Translations under genes and position numbers: made by a program | Assembly: GCF_001043025.1 (NCBI RefSeq) | Contig: NZ_JYLD01000004.1 | Span: 62,001 to 126,000 of the forward strand | DNA: 64,000 bases | Source of the DNA: Pseudomonas helleri | GTDB lineage: Bacteria > Pseudomonadota > Gammaproteobacteria > Pseudomonadales > Pseudomonadaceae | Direction of reading: 5' to 3' | The notes under the pieces: model-generated | The model's database searches: none | The model's input: only the letters and a program-made list of their open reading frames with translations | What the model was told of the DNA's origin: nothing | Part shown: in pieces, positions 33,950-45,528 of the stretch | How the letters are laid out: every line of letters starts with the position of its first letter | Position numbering within the stretch: position 1 is the first letter of the stretch

Positions 33950-34693
33950 ATGTCCCTACGCGCCTTCATCGCCAGCCTGCTCATGGTCTTCAGCATTAGC
34001 GCACTGGCCGATACTAAAGTCATCACCTTACAAAACCGTACCAGCGCCGATCTACTGCCGATTGCGCAGAACTTTATTGGTAAAAACGGCAAAGTCAGTG
34101 CCTACGGCAATCAACTGATTGTCGAAGCAGCCCCCTCAAAAATTCAAAATCTGGAAAACCTGCTGGCGCAACTCGACACACCCGCCAAGCGCTTGCTGAT
34201 TACGGTCGACACCCGCGATAACAACCTCCCCGAATCCAACTCAGACACCCGCGTAATCAGCACCGCCAGCCGTGAAGGCGGTATTCAGCAAATCGAGGCC
34301 ACTGAAGGTGTGCCCGCGCAAATCCAGATCGGCCAGAGCGTGCCCCTCACCAGCACCCAGACAGACGCCTATGGCCGACTGCTCACACAGACCGAGTACC
34401 GCGATGTCACCCAGGGTTTTTTCGTCACCGCCACCGTCACAGGTGAAACGGTACACCTCGCGATCAGCACGCATCTGGACAGTATGAGCCAGGAGCGTCC
34501 CGATGTAGTGAACATGCAAAATGCCAACACACAGATCAGCGGCCCCCTCGGCCAGTGGATCACCGTGGCAGGCAGCAGTAACCAGAGCCAGACCGAAAAT
34601 AACGCTACAACCCTTACGTACTCTACTCAAGGGCGCAACGACATGACGGTGCGGGTCAAAGTAAACACTCTCGACCAGAGGACCCAAAACTGA
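33950..34693 (+). CDS. Secreted secretin-like (N-domain) protein
   Basis: A 247-residue protein with a signal peptide (MSLRAFIASLLMVFSISALA). Residues about 22-90 look like a secretin N-domain (VITLQNRTSADLLPIAQNFI, then GNQLIVEAAPSKIQNLENLL). Residues 130-235 resemble the beta-sandwich half of secretins (GFFVTATVTGETVHLAIST, GPLGQWITVAG). The final beta-barrel pore region is missing. It stands alone with its own GGAG site and no type II secretion or pilus genes nearby. Function unknown; perhaps a periplasmic or outer-membrane accessory protein. Fold call is moderate, function not assignable. Confidence 0.75.
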   Translation: MSLRAFIASLLMVFSISALADTKVITLQNRTSADLLPIAQNFIGKNGKVSAYGNQLIVEAAPSKIQNLENLLAQLDTPAKRLLITVDTRDNNLPESNSDTRVISTASREGGIQQIEATEGVPAQIQIGQSVPLTSTQTDAYGRLLTQTEYRDVTQGFFVTATVTGETVHLAISTHLDSMSQERPDVVNMQNANTQISGPLGQWITVAGSSNQSQTENNATTLTYSTQGRNDMTVRVKVNTLDQRTQN

Positions 34694-34718
34694 CTGACGG
34701 GTCGTATTAGACTAAATA

Positions 34719-34744
34719 TGTAGTGCTGTGAAAAAAGCACTACA
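34719..34744 (+). promoter_or_regulatory. TGTAGT...ACTACA palindrome upstream of aceA
   Basis: TGTAGTGCT and AGCACTACA are exact 9-bp arms with the spacer GTGAAAAA, 182 bases before aceA. No T run follows, so it is not a normal terminator. The half-sites resemble those described for RpiR-family regulators of Pseudomonas carbon metabolism (HexR, RccR); RccR is known to control glyoxylate-shunt genes. Assignment is inferred. Confidence 0.5.
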
Positions 34745-34925
34745 AAGTGTTTGACGACACAAAAATGCAAAGGCATGATGGCCCCGCTCCCGCCAATCAG
34801 AGCCCCGTAAAAGGGCCCAGGATGACTCTTGGCGAGCAGCCATTCACGCACTTACACAAACATAATTGCTGTGTGCTGGCGGAGCAAATTTTTCAACCCA
34901 GACCTATGCGACGAGGTTTATCTCC

Positions 34926-36251
34926 ATGGCACTGACACGCGAACAGCAAATTGCAGCCCTTGAAAAAGACTGGGCCGAAAACCCACGCTGGAAAGGCGTG
35001 AAACGCGATTATTCCGCTGCTGACGTGGTCCGCCTGCGTGGTTCGGTTCAACCCGAGCACACCTTTGCAAAATTGGGCGCTGACAAGCTGTGGAAACTGG
35101 TGACACAGGGCGCACACCCGTCCTTCCGTCCTGAGAAAGATTTCGTCAACTGCATGGGCGCCCTGACCGGGGGCCAGGCAGTTCAACAGGTTAAAGCCGG
35201 CATCCAGGCTATCTACCTGTCGGGTTGGCAAGTGGCAGCAGACAACAACTCTGCTGAATCCATGTACCCCGATCAGTCGCTGTACCCGGTGGACTCGGTT
35301 CCAACCGTGGTCAAGCGCATCAACAACTCGTTCCGTCGTGCCGACCAGATCCAGTGGAAAGCTGGCAAAAACCCGGGCGACGCAGGTTACATCGACTACT
35401 TCGCTCCTATCGTGGCGGACGCTGAAGCCGGTTTCGGCGGCGTACTGAACGCTTACGAACTGATGAAGAACATGATCGAAGCAGGCGCCGCCGGCGTTCA
35501 CTTCGAAGACCAACTGGCCTCGGTGAAAAAATGCGGCCACATGGGCGGCAAAGTACTGGTACCTACCCAGGAAGCCGTACAAAAGCTGACTGCAGCGCGT
35601 CTGGCTGCTGACGTGGCTGGCGTACCGACCATCATCCTGGCCCGTACCGACGCTAACGCCGCAGACCTGCTGACTTCTGACTGCGACCCGTACGACCAGC
35701 CGTTCGTGTCTGGCGAACGCACCAAAGAAGGCTTCTACAAAGTACGTGCAGGCCTGGACCAAGCCATTGCCCGCGGCCTGGCCTACGCCCCTTACGCCGA
35801 TCTGATCTGGTGTGAAACCGCCAAACCGGACCTTGAAGAAGCACGCCGCTTTGCCGAAGCGATCAAAAAGGAATACCCGGACCAACTGCTGTCGTACAAC
35901 TGCTCGCCTTCCTTCAACTGGAAGAAAAACCTGGACGACGCGACCATCGCCAAGTTCCAGCGCGAGCTGTCGGCCATGGGCTACAAGCACCAGTTCATCA
36001 CCCTGGCCGGTATTCACAACATGTGGCACAGCATGTTCAACCTGGCGCACGACTACGCCCGCAACGACATGACTGCCTACGTGAAACTGCAAGAGCAGGA
36101 ATTCGCTGACGCAGAAAAAGGCTACACCTTCGTGGCACACCAACAAGAAGTGGGCACCGGCTACTTCGACGACATGACCACCGTTATTCAAGGTGGCTCT
36201 TCATCGGTAACCGCCCTGACCGGCTCGACCGAAGAAGAACAGTTCCACTGA
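34926..36251 (+). CDS. aceA: Isocitrate lyase
   Basis: A 441-residue isocitrate lyase, the first step of the glyoxylate shunt, cleaving isocitrate to glyoxylate and succinate. The active-site loop [11 protein letters not shown] puts the catalytic Cys at 203. Other marks are [12 protein letters not shown] and the [12 protein letters not shown] substrate loop. This is the short AceA form, without the insertion of the 530-residue type. GAGG is 10 bases before the ATG at 34926. The upstream palindrome at 34719 suggests carbon-source control. A strong terminator follows. Confidence 0.97.
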   Translation: MALTREQQIAALEKDWAENPRWKGVKRDYSAADVVRLRGSVQPEHTFAKLGADKLWKLVTQGAHPSFRPEKDFVNCMGALTGGQAVQQVKAGIQAIYLSGWQVAADNNSAESMYPDQSLYPVDSVPTVVKRINNSFRRADQIQWKAGKNPGDAGYIDYFAPIVADAEAGFGGVLNAYELMKNMIEAGAAGVHFEDQLASVKKCGHMGGKVLVPTQEAVQKLTAARLAADVAGVPTIILARTDANAADLLTSDCDPYDQPFVSGERTKEGFYKVRAGLDQAIARGLAYAPYADLIWCETAKPDLEEARRFAEAIKKEYPDQLLSYNCSPSFNWKKNLDDATIAKFQRELSAMGYKHQFITLAGIHNMWHSMFNLAHDYARNDMTAYVKLQEQEFADAEKGYTFVAHQQEVGTGYFDDMTTVIQGGSSSVTALTGSTEEEQFH

Positions 36252-36271
36252 TAGCTGCTCCTCAGTGATTG

Positions 36272-36302
36272 GCGCCCCGACTGGTTCGGGGCGTTTTTTT
36301 TT
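36272..36302 (+). terminator. Terminator after aceA
   Basis: GCCCCGA and TCGGGGC arms with a CTGGT loop, then G and nine T. Confidence 0.93.
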
Positions 36303-36325
36303 GTGTGTGGGTATCGCTCATCTTT

Positions 36326-36417
36326 GTAGTCGCTGTCGAGGCACGCAGGCTGCGAGCTGTTTATAAGCAGCCATGACGATCAAGAGCTCGCAGCCTGCGT
36401 GCCTCGGCAGCGACTAC
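36326..36417. repeat. REP pair (GTAGTCGCTG type)
   Basis: GTAGTCGCTGTCGAGGCACG and its near-complement ending GTGCCTCGGCAGCGACTAC, enclosing GCAGGCTGCGAGCT and its inverse. Arms of about 31 bp with one mismatch. Confidence 0.85.
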
Positions 36418-36854
36418 GAGATCAGAGGGGGGATCAGGTCAATCCAACAAAACCCTGACTCAGATCCATAAACTGAAACGTGAAGCAGGTTACAAAGCCA
36501 AGTTCAAAACTTGCCAAGTGCGTCTATATAAGCCAAGTTCAACGGGTTAACCGTACTGCGTCACAACAGCGCAGCGCTTAAACGATATTAATTATCATTT
36601 AGAGTTGCTTTTGTTGATTACCTGCGTCGTAAAACATAATCCTTGAAACACGCTGTAATCCACGGAACACAAGGCCTGCGTAGACTTTGAGGAGTGCTAT
36701 ACCACTAAAGGATTGAATTAATTCATCTTAGAAAATTTACTTGCTGGGTGTTTAGCCATAAAATCCCGGCAATCAATAGCGCTGCGACATATCGTCACTG
36801 CTTTATTACCTTTTTAAGCTCAGAGACCTTTGCTCTCTGTTAAGGATTTCCAGC
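36418..36854 (+). promoter_or_regulatory. AT-rich leader and control region of the nuo operon
   Basis: A 437-base gene-free region that is far more AT-rich than its surroundings. It holds two direct copies of AGCCAAGTTCAA (36496 and 36531, 35 bases apart), a Fur-box-like GATATTAATTATCATTTAG at 36584, a possible -35 TTGATT near 36614 with TAATCC 17 bases later, and the palindrome TGAATTAATTCA at 36714. The long leader ends with AAGGA before nuoA. No protein is readable. The individual sites are candidates only. Confidence 0.5.
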
Positions 36855-37268
36855 ATGCCCGAAGCGACAGGACTCATAGCCCACAACTGGGGCTTTGCCA
36901 TTTTCCTTCTCGGCGTTGTCGGCCTCTGTGCCTTCATGCTCGGCGTCTCCAGCCTCCTTGGGTCAAAAGCCTGGGGCCGCAGCAAAAACGAACCGTTCGA
37001 GTCCGGCATGCTGCCTACCGGTGGCGCCCGCTTGCGGCTCTCTGCAAAATTCTATCTGGTCGCGATGCTGTTCGTGATCTTCGATATCGAAGCCCTCTTT
37101 CTCTTTGCATGGTCTGTGTCTGTTCGCGAAAGCGGCTGGACCGGATTCGTCGAAGCTCTCGTTTTCATAGCAATTCTGTTGGCAGGCCTTGTCTACCTAT
37201 TTCGGGTGGGTGCTCTTGATTGGGCACCGGAAGCTCGTCGTAAGCGGCAGGCCAAGCTGAAACAATGA
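36855..37268 (+). CDS. nuoA: NADH-quinone oxidoreductase subunit A
   Basis: A 137-residue membrane subunit of complex I with three helices. The conserved loop [20 protein letters not shown] (about 42-61) contacts the quinone site, followed by [19 protein letters not shown]. The C-terminus is basic ([10 protein letters not shown]). First gene of the 13-gene operon; an AAGGA site precedes the ATG. Confidence 0.96.
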   Translation: MPEATGLIAHNWGFAIFLLGVVGLCAFMLGVSSLLGSKAWGRSKNEPFESGMLPTGGARLRLSAKFYLVAMLFVIFDIEALFLFAWSVSVRESGWTGFVEALVFIAILLAGLVYLFRVGALDWAPEARRKRQAKLKQ

Positions 37269-37278
37269 GGCTTTGGCA

Positions 37279-37953
37279 ATGCAATACGAACTCACCAGGA
37301 TCGACCCGGATGCTCCTAACGAGCAATACCCGATCGGCAATCGGGAAACCGTTGCCGATCCGTTAGAAGATCAAGTCCACAAAAACATTTTCATGGGCAA
37401 GCTGGAAGACGTGCTGAACGGCACGGTCAACTGGGGGCGTAAAAACTCCTTGTGGCCGTACAACTTCGGCTTGTCGTGCTGCTACGTGGAAATGACCACC
37501 GCCTTCACGGCGCCCCACGACATCGCGCGCTTTGGCGCCGAAGTGATCCGGGCATCGCCGCGTCAGGCGGATTTCATGGTTATTGCCGGTACCTGCTTCA
37601 TCAAGATGGCGCCGATCATTCAGCGTCTCTATGAGCAAATGCTTGAGCCTAAGTGGGTTATCTCCATGGGTTCTTGCGCCAACTCCGGTGGCATGTACGA
37701 CATCTACTCCGTGGTTCAAGGGGTCGACAAGTTCCTGCCCGTGGACGTTTACGTGCCAGGCTGCCCACCCCGCCCAGAGGCTTTCCTGCAAGGCTTGATG
37801 CTCTTGCAAGAGTCGATTGGCCAGGAGCGTCGCCCACTTTCCTGGGTTGTCGGTGAACAAGGCGTGTACCGCGCCGAGATGCCGTCCCAAAAGGAACAGC
37901 GCCGCGAACAGCGTATTCAGGTCACTAACCTGCGCAGCCCCGACGAAGTCTGA
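37279..37953 (+). CDS. nuoB: NADH-quinone oxidoreductase subunit B
   Basis: A 224-residue peripheral subunit carrying cluster N2, the last iron-sulfur centre before quinone. Ligands are the tandem C67-C68 in LSCCYVEM, C133 in GSCANSGG and C162 in [13 protein letters not shown] lies just ahead of the ATG at 37279; an in-frame TTG two codons earlier is less likely. Follows nuoA by 10 bases. Confidence 0.96.
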   Translation: MQYELTRIDPDAPNEQYPIGNRETVADPLEDQVHKNIFMGKLEDVLNGTVNWGRKNSLWPYNFGLSCCYVEMTTAFTAPHDIARFGAEVIRASPRQADFMVIAGTCFIKMAPIIQRLYEQMLEPKWVISMGSCANSGGMYDIYSVVQGVDKFLPVDVYVPGCPPRPEAFLQGLMLLQESIGQERRPLSWVVGEQGVYRAEMPSQKEQRREQRIQVTNLRSPDEV

Positions 37954-38027
37954 TCCAGCGCCGTTTCTATAAATAGAACGAAACACTGGCTTCATTCTTT
38001 ACGTTGAACGAAAGCGATAAAAAAACC

Positions 38028-39812
38028 ATGACTACAGGCTCCGCTCTGTACATCCCGCCTTACAAGGCTGACGACCAGGATGTGGTTGTCGAACTCAATA
38101 CCCGTTTTGGCCCTGAAGCGTTCACCGCACAGGCCACACGCACCGGCATGCCGGTGCTTTGGGTTACCCGCGCAAAACTGGTTGAAGTACTGACCTTCCT
38201 GCGCAACCTGCCAAAACCTTACGTCATGCTCTATGACTTGCACGGTGTGGACGAACGTCTGCGCACCAAGCGTCAGGGCTTGCCATCGGGTGCAGACTTC
38301 ACAGTCTTCTACCACCTGATGTCGCTTGAGCGTAATAGTGACGTAATGATCAAGGTTGCCTTGTCCGAGAGCGACCTCAGCCTGCCGACCATCACCGGTA
38401 TCTGGCCAAACGCCAACTGGTATGAGCGTGAAGTCTGGGACATGTTCGGTATCGACTTTAAAGGTCACCCGCACCTGTCGCGCATCATGATGCCGCCGAC
38501 CTGGGAAGGTCACCCGCTGCGCAAGGACTTCCCGGCGCGTGCGACCGAGTTCGATCCGTACAGCCTGACCCTGGCCAAAGTACAGCTGGAAGAAGAAGCC
38601 GCGCGCTTCCGCCCTGAAGACTGGGGCATGAAGCGTTCCGGCGAAAACGAGGACTACATGTTCCTCAACCTGGGCCCGAACCACCCTTCGGCTCACGGTG
38701 CCTTCCGTATCATTCTGCAACTGGACGGCGAAGAGATCGTCGACTGCGTGCCAGACATCGGCTACCACCACCGTGGTGCCGAGAAGATGGCCGAGCGCCA
38801 GTCCTGGCACAGCTTCATCCCGTACACCGACCGTATCGACTACCTCGGCGGCGTGATGAACAACCTGCCGTACGTGCTCTCGGTCGAGAAGCTCGCCGGG
38901 ATCAAGGTGCCGGACCGGGTCGACACCATCCGCATCATGATGGCCGAGTTCTTCCGTATCACCAGCCACCTGCTGTTCCTGGGTACCTACATCCAGGACG
39001 TGGGCGCCATGACCCCGGTGTTCTTTACCTTCACCGACCGTCAGCGCGCTTACAAAGTGATCGAAGCCATCACTGGTTTCCGTCTGCACCCGGCCTGGTA
39101 CCGCATCGGTGGCGTTGCCCACGACCTGCCAAATGGCTGGGAGCGTCTGGTCAAGGAATTCGTCGAGTGGATGCCAAAGCGTCTGGACGAATACCAAAAA
39201 GCCGCATTGGACAACAGCATTCTGCGTGGTCGTACCATCGGCGTCGCCCAGTACAACACCAAAGAGGCCCTGGAATGGGGCGTCACCGGTGCCGGCCTGC
39301 GGTCCACCGGTTGCGACTTCGACGTGCGTAAAGCGCGCCCGTACTCCGGCTACGAGAACTTCGAATTCGAAGTCCCGTTGGCAGCCAATGGCGATGCCTA
39401 CGACCGCTGCATCGTGCGCGTCGAAGAAATGCGCCAGAGCCTGAAAATCATCGAGCAGTGCATGCGCAACATGCCAGCCGGCCCGTACAAGGCGGATCAC
39501 CCGCTGACCACGCCGCCGCCTAAAGAGCGCACGCTGCAGCACATCGAGACCTTGATCACGCACTTCCTGCAAGTTTCGTGGGGCCCGGTCATGCCGGCCA
39601 ACGAATCCTTCCAGATGATCGAAGCGACCAAGGGCATCAACAGTTACTACCTGACGAGCGATGGCGGCACCATGAGCTACCGCACCCGGATTCGCACCCC
39701 AAGCTTCGCCCATTTGCAGCAGATCCCTTCGGTGATCAAAGGCGAAATGGTCGCGGACTTGATTGCGTACCTGGGGAGTATCGATTTCGTTATGGCCGAC
39801 GTGGACCGCTAA
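38028..39812 (+). CDS. nuoC: NADH-quinone oxidoreductase fused subunit C/D
   Basis: A 594-residue natural fusion of NuoC (about 1-185; [19 protein letters not shown] is the NuoC signature) and NuoD (about 210-594; [15 protein letters not shown] and [12 protein letters not shown]). NuoD forms the quinone cavity with NuoB. The fusion is normal for gammaproteobacteria. The start at 38028 ([16 protein letters not shown]) is taken from family N-termini; the 74-base gap after nuoB has a weak ribosome binding site and an eight-codon in-frame TTG extension is possible. Confidence 0.95.
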   Translation: MTTGSALYIPPYKADDQDVVVELNTRFGPEAFTAQATRTGMPVLWVTRAKLVEVLTFLRNLPKPYVMLYDLHGVDERLRTKRQGLPSGADFTVFYHLMSLERNSDVMIKVALSESDLSLPTITGIWPNANWYEREVWDMFGIDFKGHPHLSRIMMPPTWEGHPLRKDFPARATEFDPYSLTLAKVQLEEEAARFRPEDWGMKRSGENEDYMFLNLGPNHPSAHGAFRIILQLDGEEIVDCVPDIGYHHRGAEKMAERQSWHSFIPYTDRIDYLGGVMNNLPYVLSVEKLAGIKVPDRVDTIRIMMAEFFRITSHLLFLGTYIQDVGAMTPVFFTFTDRQRAYKVIEAITGFRLHPAWYRIGGVAHDLPNGWERLVKEFVEWMPKRLDEYQKAALDNSILRGRTIGVAQYNTKEALEWGVTGAGLRSTGCDFDVRKARPYSGYENFEFEVPLAANGDAYDRCIVRVEEMRQSLKIIEQCMRNMPAGPYKADHPLTTPPPKERTLQHIETLITHFLQVSWGPVMPANESFQMIEATKGINSYYLTSDGGTMSYRTRIRTPSFAHLQQIPSVIKGEMVADLIAYLGSIDFVMADVDR

Positions 39813-39814
39813 GC

Positions 39815-40312
39815 ATGAACAGCACGCTTATCCAGACAGACCGTTTCGCCCTGAGCGAAACCGAGCGCTCGGCCATCGAGCACGAGATGCATCACTACGA
39901 AGATCCACGCGCAGCGTCGATCGAAGCCCTGAAGATCGTTCAGAAGGAACGCGGCTGGGTGCCGGATGGCGCGGTATACGCCATCGGCGAACTGCTGGGC
40001 ATCCCTGCCAGCGACGTTGAAGGCGTGGCCACGTTCTACAGCCAGATCTTCCGTCAGCCGGTGGGCCGCCACATCATTCGCGTGTGCGACAGCATGGTGT
40101 GCTACATCGGTGGCCACGAGTCCGTGGTTGGCGAAATCCAGAGCAAGCTGGGCATCGGCCTGGGCCAGACCACTCCGGACGGCCGCTTCACGCTGCTGCC
40201 GGTGTGCTGCCTGGGCAACTGCGACAAGGCGCCGGCGTTGATGATCGACGACGACACATTCGGTGACGTGCAGCCTGCTGGCGTCGCTACGTTGTTGGAG
40301 GGCTACCCATGA
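39815..40312 (+). CDS. nuoE: NADH-quinone oxidoreductase subunit E
   Basis: A 165-residue thioredoxin-fold subunit with a [2Fe-2S] cluster (N1a). The four Cys ligands are in VCDSMVCY (C-x4-C) and [10 protein letters not shown] (C-x3-C). Starts two bases after nuoCD and overlaps nuoF by four. Confidence 0.95.
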   Translation: MNSTLIQTDRFALSETERSAIEHEMHHYEDPRAASIEALKIVQKERGWVPDGAVYAIGELLGIPASDVEGVATFYSQIFRQPVGRHIIRVCDSMVCYIGGHESVVGEIQSKLGIGLGQTTPDGRFTLLPVCCLGNCDKAPALMIDDDTFGDVQPAGVATLLEGYP

Positions 40313-41664
40313 CCCTGACTTCTTTCGGCCCTGCCAACCGCATTGCGCGTTCGGCAGAAACCCACCCGCTGACCTGGCGCCTGCGTGACGACGGCGAGCC
40401 TGTATGGCTCGACGAGTACCAGGCCAAAGACGGCTACGCGGCGGCGCGCAAGGCGTTCGCGGACATGGCGCAGGACGATATCGTCCAGACCGTGAAAGAC
40501 GCGGGCCTTAAGGGTCGTGGTGGTGCTGGCTTCCCCACGGGCGTGAAGTGGGGGCTGATGCCTAAAGACGAATCCATGAACATCCGTTACCTGCTGTGTA
40601 ACGCCGATGAAATGGAACCCAACACCTGGAAAGACCGCATGCTGATGGAGCAACTGCCCCATCTGCTGATCGAAGGCATGCTGATCAGTGCCCGCGCGCT
40701 TAAAACCTACCGTGGCTACATCTTCCTGCGCGGTGAGTACACCACCGCCGCCGTGCACCTGCGTCGTGCCGTCGAAGAAGCCAAGGCAGCCGGCCTGCTG
40801 GGCAAAAACATCCTCGGTTCGGGCTTTGACTTCGAACTGTTCGTGCACACCGGCGCCGGGCGTTATATCTGCGGCGAAGAAACCGCACTGATCAACTCCC
40901 TCGAAGGCCGTCGCGCCAACCCGCGTTCCAAGCCGCCGTTCCCGGCCGCTGTGGGCGTATGGGGCAAGCCGACCTGCGTGAACAACGTAGAAACCCTGTG
41001 CAACGTACCGGCCATTATTGGCAACGGCGTTGACTGGTACAAATCCCTAGCCCGCGAAGGCAGCGAAGACCACGGCACCAAGCTGATGGGCTTCTCCGGC
41101 AAAGTGAAGAACCCTGGCCTGTGGGAACTGCCGTTCGGCGTGACCGCACGCGAGCTGTTCGAAGACTACGCCGGTGGCATGCGCGACGGCTTCAAGCTCA
41201 AGTGCTGGCAGCCAGGCGGCGCCGGCACCGGCTTCCTGCTGCCAGAGCACCTGGACGCACAAATGTACGCCGGCGGCATCGGCAAAGTCGGTACCCGTAT
41301 GGGTACGGGCCTGGCGATGGCGGTGGACGACAGCGTCAATATGGTCTCCCTGCTGCGCAACATGGAACAGTTCTTTGCCCGTGAATCGTGCGGTTTCTGC
41401 ACCCCTTGCCGTGATGGTTTGCCATGGAGCGTCAAGCTCTTGATGGCCCTCGAGAAAGGCGAAGGTCAGCCCGGCGATATCGAGACCCTGCTGGGTCTGG
41501 TCGGCTTCCTCGGCCCAGGCAAAACCTTCTGTGCTCACGCACCGGGCGCCGTGGAGCCATTGGGCAGCGCGATCAAGTACTTCCGTCCAGAGTTCGAAGC
41601 CGGTATTTCGCAAGCAAAACCTGGCGCCGTACCGCTGGCTCGCCCGATTGTAATCGGCGCGTAA
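40309..41664 (+). CDS. nuoF: NADH-quinone oxidoreductase subunit F
   Basis: A 451-residue NADH- and FMN-binding subunit. The Gly-rich site is [15 protein letters not shown] near residue 67, the FMN region [19 protein letters not shown], and the N3 [4Fe-4S] ligands lie in [12 protein letters not shown] with a final Cys in FCAHAPGA. The ATG overlaps the nuoE stop. Confidence 0.96.
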   Translation: MTLTSFGPANRIARSAETHPLTWRLRDDGEPVWLDEYQAKDGYAAARKAFADMAQDDIVQTVKDAGLKGRGGAGFPTGVKWGLMPKDESMNIRYLLCNADEMEPNTWKDRMLMEQLPHLLIEGMLISARALKTYRGYIFLRGEYTTAAVHLRRAVEEAKAAGLLGKNILGSGFDFELFVHTGAGRYICGEETALINSLEGRRANPRSKPPFPAAVGVWGKPTCVNNVETLCNVPAIIGNGVDWYKSLAREGSEDHGTKLMGFSGKVKNPGLWELPFGVTARELFEDYAGGMRDGFKLKCWQPGGAGTGFLLPEHLDAQMYAGGIGKVGTRMGTGLAMAVDDSVNMVSLLRNMEQFFARESCGFCTPCRDGLPWSVKLLMALEKGEGQPGDIETLLGLVGFLGPGKTFCAHAPGAVEPLGSAIKYFRPEFEAGISQAKPGAVPLARPIVIGA

Positions 41665-41797
41665 CGCTTTGACTGAGGGTGGTCCGTGCCACCCTTTGAT
41701 CGTTCGATGACGCCGTAAAGGCTGTGTTGATTCGAACGCATAACAAGATTCCATTAGCCACGCCCGCTGACACCGGGCCAACGAAGAACTTTGAACC

Positions 41798-44512
41798 ATG
41801 GCCACTATCCACGTAGACGGCAAAGAGCTCGAAGTCGATGGGGCAGACAACCTGTTACAGGCCTGTTTGTCGCTAGGACTCGATATTCCGTATTTCTGCT
41901 GGCACCCTGCCCTGGGCAGCGTCGGCGCCTGCCGCCAGTGCGCAGTCAAGCAGTACACCGACGAGAACGACACCCGTGGTCGTATCGTCATGTCCTGCAT
42001 GACCCCGGCCACTGACGGAAGCTGGATTTCCATCGAAGACGAAGAAGCGAAAGTGTTTCGCGCCAGCGTCGTCGAATGGCTGATGACCAACCATCCGCAC
42101 GACTGCCCTGTGTGCGAAGAAGGCGGTCACTGCCACCTGCAAGACATGACCGTGATGACCGGCCACAACGAACGCCGTTATCGCTTCACCAAGCGTACCC
42201 ACCAGAACCAGGAACTCGGCCCGTTCATCGCTCACGAGATGAACCGCTGCATCGCCTGCTATCGCTGCGTGCGCTACTACAAAGACTACGCAGGCGGTAC
42301 CGACCTGGGTGTGTTCGGCGCTCACGACAACGTGTACTTCGGTCGCGTTGAAGACGGCGTGCTTGAAAGCGAGTTCTCCGGCAACCTCACCGAGGTCTGC
42401 CCGACCGGTGTGTTCACCGACAAAACTCACTCCGAGCGCTACAACCGTAAGTGGGACATGCAGTTCGCGCCAAGCATCTGCCACGGTTGCTCCAGCGGCT
42501 GCAACATCAGCCCGGGCGAACGTTATGGCGAGCTGCGCCGCATCGAAAACCGTTTCAACGGTTCGGTGAACCAGTACTTCCTGTGTGACCGTGGCCGTTT
42601 CGGCTATGGCTACGTCAACCGCACCGACCGCCCACGTCAGCCGCTGCTGGCCGACGGCACCAAGCTGGGCCTGGACGCTGCGCTGGACAAAGCGGCTGAG
42701 CTGCTGCGCGGTCGCAACATCGTCGGCATCGGTTCGCCACGCGCCAGCCTCGAAAGCAACTACGCGTTGCTTGAACTGGTCGGCGCCGAGCACTTCTACT
42801 CCGGCATCGAAGCCGCTGAGCTGGAGCGCATCCGTCTGGTGCTGCAAGTGCTGAAAGACAGCCCGCTGCCAGTGCCTAACCTGCGCGAGATCGAAGATCA
42901 CGACGCCGTGTTCGTACTGGGTGAAGACCTGACACAGACCGCCGCCCGTATGGCGCTGTCGCTGCGTCAATCGGTCAAGGGCAAAGCTGAAGACATGGCC
43001 GACGCCATGCGCGTTCAGCCTTGGCTCGACGCTGCGGTGAAAAACATCGGCCAGCACGCGTTGAACCCGCTGTTTATCGCCAGCCTGGCTGAAACCAAGC
43101 TCGATGACGTGGCTGAAGAGTGTGTACACGCTGCCCCTGAAGACCTGGCGCGCATCGGTTTCGCCGTGGCTCACGCCATTGACGCCAGCGCTCCGGCCGT
43201 ACCTGGCCTGGACGCCGAAGCCCTTGAGCTGGCCCAGCGCATCGCTGACGCCCTGCTCGCGGCCAAACGCCCACTGATCGTGGCCGGTACTTCGCTGGGC
43301 TCCAAGGCCCTGATCGAAGCCGCAGGCAACATCGCCAAGGCCCTGCACCTGCGTGAAAAAGCCGGCTCCATCAGCCTGGTAGTGCCAGAGGCCAACAGCC
43401 TCGGCCTGGCCATGCTCGGCGGTGATTCGGTTGATGCGGCGCTGCAAGCGGTTATCGACGGTAAAGCCGATGCCATCGTGGTGCTGGAAAACGACCTGTT
43501 CACCCGTGTTGACGCGATCAAGGTGAATGCGGCACTGGACGCTGCCAAAGTCGTCATCGTTGCCGATCATCAAAAGACCGCAACCACAGACCGCGCTGAC
43601 CTGGTTCTGCCAGCCGCCAGCTTCGCCGAAGGCGACGGTACCCTGGTCAGCCAGGAAGGCCGCGCCCAGCGCTTCTTCCAGGTCTACGAGCCGCGCTACC
43701 TGGATTCGAGCATTTTGATCCACGAAGGCTGGCGCTGGTTGCACGCCCTGCGCAGCACCCTGCTGAACAAGCCGGTTGACTGGACGCTGCTCGACCACGT
43801 AACTCAAGCCACTGCCGCCAGCACCCCGGAACTGGCCCAGATTGTTGATGCTGCGCCGTCCGCTGCGTTCCGTATCAAAGGTTTGAAACTGGCCCGTGAA
43901 CCGCTGCGTTACAGCGGCCGCACGGCCATGCGCGCCAACATCAGCGTGCACGAGCCACGTATTCCACAAGACCCGGACACCGCGTTCGCGTTCTCGATGG
44001 AAGGTTACTCGGGCTCGGTAGAACCGCGCAAACAAGTGCCGTTCGCCTGGTCGCCGGGCTGGAACTCGCCACAAGCGTGGAACAAGTTCCAGGACGAAGT
44101 CGGTGGTCACATCCGCGCTGGCGACCCGGGCACCCGCCTGATCGAAAGCAAAGGTGATGCACTGAGCTGGTCCGCCAACATTCCGGGCGCGTTCAACCCG
44201 GCACGTGGCACCTGGCAAGTGGTGCCGTTCTATCACCTGCTGGGCAGCGAAGAGAACTCTTCGAAAGCCGCGCCGGTGCAAGAGCGTATCCCTGCCGCCT
44301 ACGTGGCCCTGGCCAAGTCCGAAGCCGACCGTCTGGGTGTCAACGACGGTGCGCTGCTGAGCTTGAACGTGGCGGGCCTGACCCTGCGTCTGCCGCTGCG
44401 TATCAATGAAGAGCTGGGTGCAGGTCTGGTGGCATTGCCAGCCGGTCTGCCAGGTATTCCGCCCGCTATCTTTGGCCTTACCGTTGACGGTTTGCAGGAG
44501 GCAGCCCAATGA
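41798..44512 (+). CDS. nuoG: NADH-quinone oxidoreductase subunit G
   Basis: A 904-residue subunit. The first 220 residues carry three cluster sites: [2Fe-2S] (GACRQCAV), [4Fe-4S] with a His ligand ([16 protein letters not shown]), and [12 protein letters not shown] further CHGCSSGC site near 229-236 corresponds to the N7 cluster. The rest is a molybdopterin-oxidoreductase-like scaffold. It is separated from nuoF by 133 bases, the largest gap in the operon; that gap shows no obvious promoter. Overlaps nuoH by four bases. Confidence 0.96.
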   Translation: MATIHVDGKELEVDGADNLLQACLSLGLDIPYFCWHPALGSVGACRQCAVKQYTDENDTRGRIVMSCMTPATDGSWISIEDEEAKVFRASVVEWLMTNHPHDCPVCEEGGHCHLQDMTVMTGHNERRYRFTKRTHQNQELGPFIAHEMNRCIACYRCVRYYKDYAGGTDLGVFGAHDNVYFGRVEDGVLESEFSGNLTEVCPTGVFTDKTHSERYNRKWDMQFAPSICHGCSSGCNISPGERYGELRRIENRFNGSVNQYFLCDRGRFGYGYVNRTDRPRQPLLADGTKLGLDAALDKAAELLRGRNIVGIGSPRASLESNYALLELVGAEHFYSGIEAAELERIRLVLQVLKDSPLPVPNLREIEDHDAVFVLGEDLTQTAARMALSLRQSVKGKAEDMADAMRVQPWLDAAVKNIGQHALNPLFIASLAETKLDDVAEECVHAAPEDLARIGFAVAHAIDASAPAVPGLDAEALELAQRIADALLAAKRPLIVAGTSLGSKALIEAAGNIAKALHLREKAGSISLVVPEANSLGLAMLGGDSVDAALQAVIDGKADAIVVLENDLFTRVDAIKVNAALDAAKVVIVADHQKTATTDRADLVLPAASFAEGDGTLVSQEGRAQRFFQVYEPRYLDSSILIHEGWRWLHALRSTLLNKPVDWTLLDHVTQATAASTPELAQIVDAAPSAAFRIKGLKLAREPLRYSGRTAMRANISVHEPRIPQDPDTAFAFSMEGYSGSVEPRKQVPFAWSPGWNSPQAWNKFQDEVGGHIRAGDPGTRLIESKGDALSWSANIPGAFNPARGTWQVVPFYHLLGSEENSSKAAPVQERIPAAYVALAKSEADRLGVNDGALLSLNVAGLTLRLPLRINEELGAGLVALPAGLPGIPPAIFGLTVDGLQEAAQ

Positions 44513-45516
44513 GCTGGTTTACGCCTGAAGTGATCGACGTGATCATCACGGTGGTGCAGGCCATCGTGATCCTGCTCGCCGTGGTGGTGTGCGGCGCGCT
44601 GCTGAGTTGGGTCGAGCGTCGTTTGCTCGCCCTTTGGCAAGACCGTTACGGCCCAAACCGCGTAGGCCCGTTCGGCGCGTTTCAGATCGCCGCCGACATG
44701 ATCAAGATGTTCTTCAAGGAAGACTGGACCCCTCCGTTTGCCGACAAGATGATCTTCACCCTGGCACCGGTTGTGGCCATGAGCGCTTTGCTCATCGCCT
44801 TTGCGATTATCCCGATCACCCCGACCTGGGGCGTGGCGGATCTGAACATCGGTATCCTGTTCTTCTTCGCCATGGCCGGTCTGTCGGTGTACGCGGTGTT
44901 GTTCGCTGGCTGGTCCAGTAACAACAAGTTCGCCCTGCTCGGCAGCTTGCGTGCTTCGGCTCAGACTGTTTCGTACGAAGTGTTCATGGGCCTGTCGCTG
45001 ATGGGCATCGTGGTACAGGTTGGCTCGTTCAACATGCGCGACATCGTTGAATACCAAGCGCAGAACCTGTGGTTCATCATTCCGCAGATCTTCGGTTTCC
45101 TGACCTTCTTCATCGCTGGCGTCGCTGTGACTCACCGTCACCCCTTCGACCAGCCGGAAGCAGAACAGGAACTGGCCGATGGTTACCACATTGAATATGC
45201 CGGCATGAAATGGGGCATGTTCTTCGTCGGTGAGTACATCGGGATCGTGTTGATCTCGGCGTTGCTGGTGACTTTGTTCTTCGGTGGCTGGCACGGGCCT
45301 TTCGGCATCCTGCCGCAGATCCCGTTTATCTGGTTCGCCCTGAAGACCGCGTTTTTCATCATGATCTTCATCCTGCTGCGCGCTTCTATTCCGCGTCCAC
45401 GGTATGACCAAGTGATGGATTTCAGCTGGAAGTTCTGCCTGCCGCTGACCCTGATCAATTTGCTGGTAACCGCTGCAATCGTGTTGATGAACACGCCTGC
45501 AGTCGCGGTTCAGTGA
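44509..45516 (+). CDS. nuoH: NADH-quinone oxidoreductase subunit H
   Basis: A 335-residue subunit with eight or so membrane helices forming part of the quinone channel. Conserved loops are [20 protein letters not shown] near the N-terminus and [20 protein letters not shown] in the middle. Starts within the nuoG stop (ATGA). Confidence 0.96.
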   Translation: MSWFTPEVIDVIITVVQAIVILLAVVVCGALLSWVERRLLALWQDRYGPNRVGPFGAFQIAADMIKMFFKEDWTPPFADKMIFTLAPVVAMSALLIAFAIIPITPTWGVADLNIGILFFFAMAGLSVYAVLFAGWSSNNKFALLGSLRASAQTVSYEVFMGLSLMGIVVQVGSFNMRDIVEYQAQNLWFIIPQIFGFLTFFIAGVAVTHRHPFDQPEAEQELADGYHIEYAGMKWGMFFVGEYIGIVLISALLVTLFFGGWHGPFGILPQIPFIWFALKTAFFIMIFILLRASIPRPRYDQVMDFSWKFCLPLTLINLLVTAAIVLMNTPAVAVQ

Positions 45517-45528
45517 GGATAGAGACCC

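Noticed and set aside
38028..39812. NuoC-NuoD fusion as a possible assembly or frameshift artefact
   Set aside because: The fused form is normal in gammaproteobacteria and the linker reads cleanly.
41873..44509. Minus-strand open frame of over 870 codons opposite nuoG
   Set aside because: It is a shadow of nuoG with low-complexity His/Gln/Arg-rich translation and no ribosome binding site.
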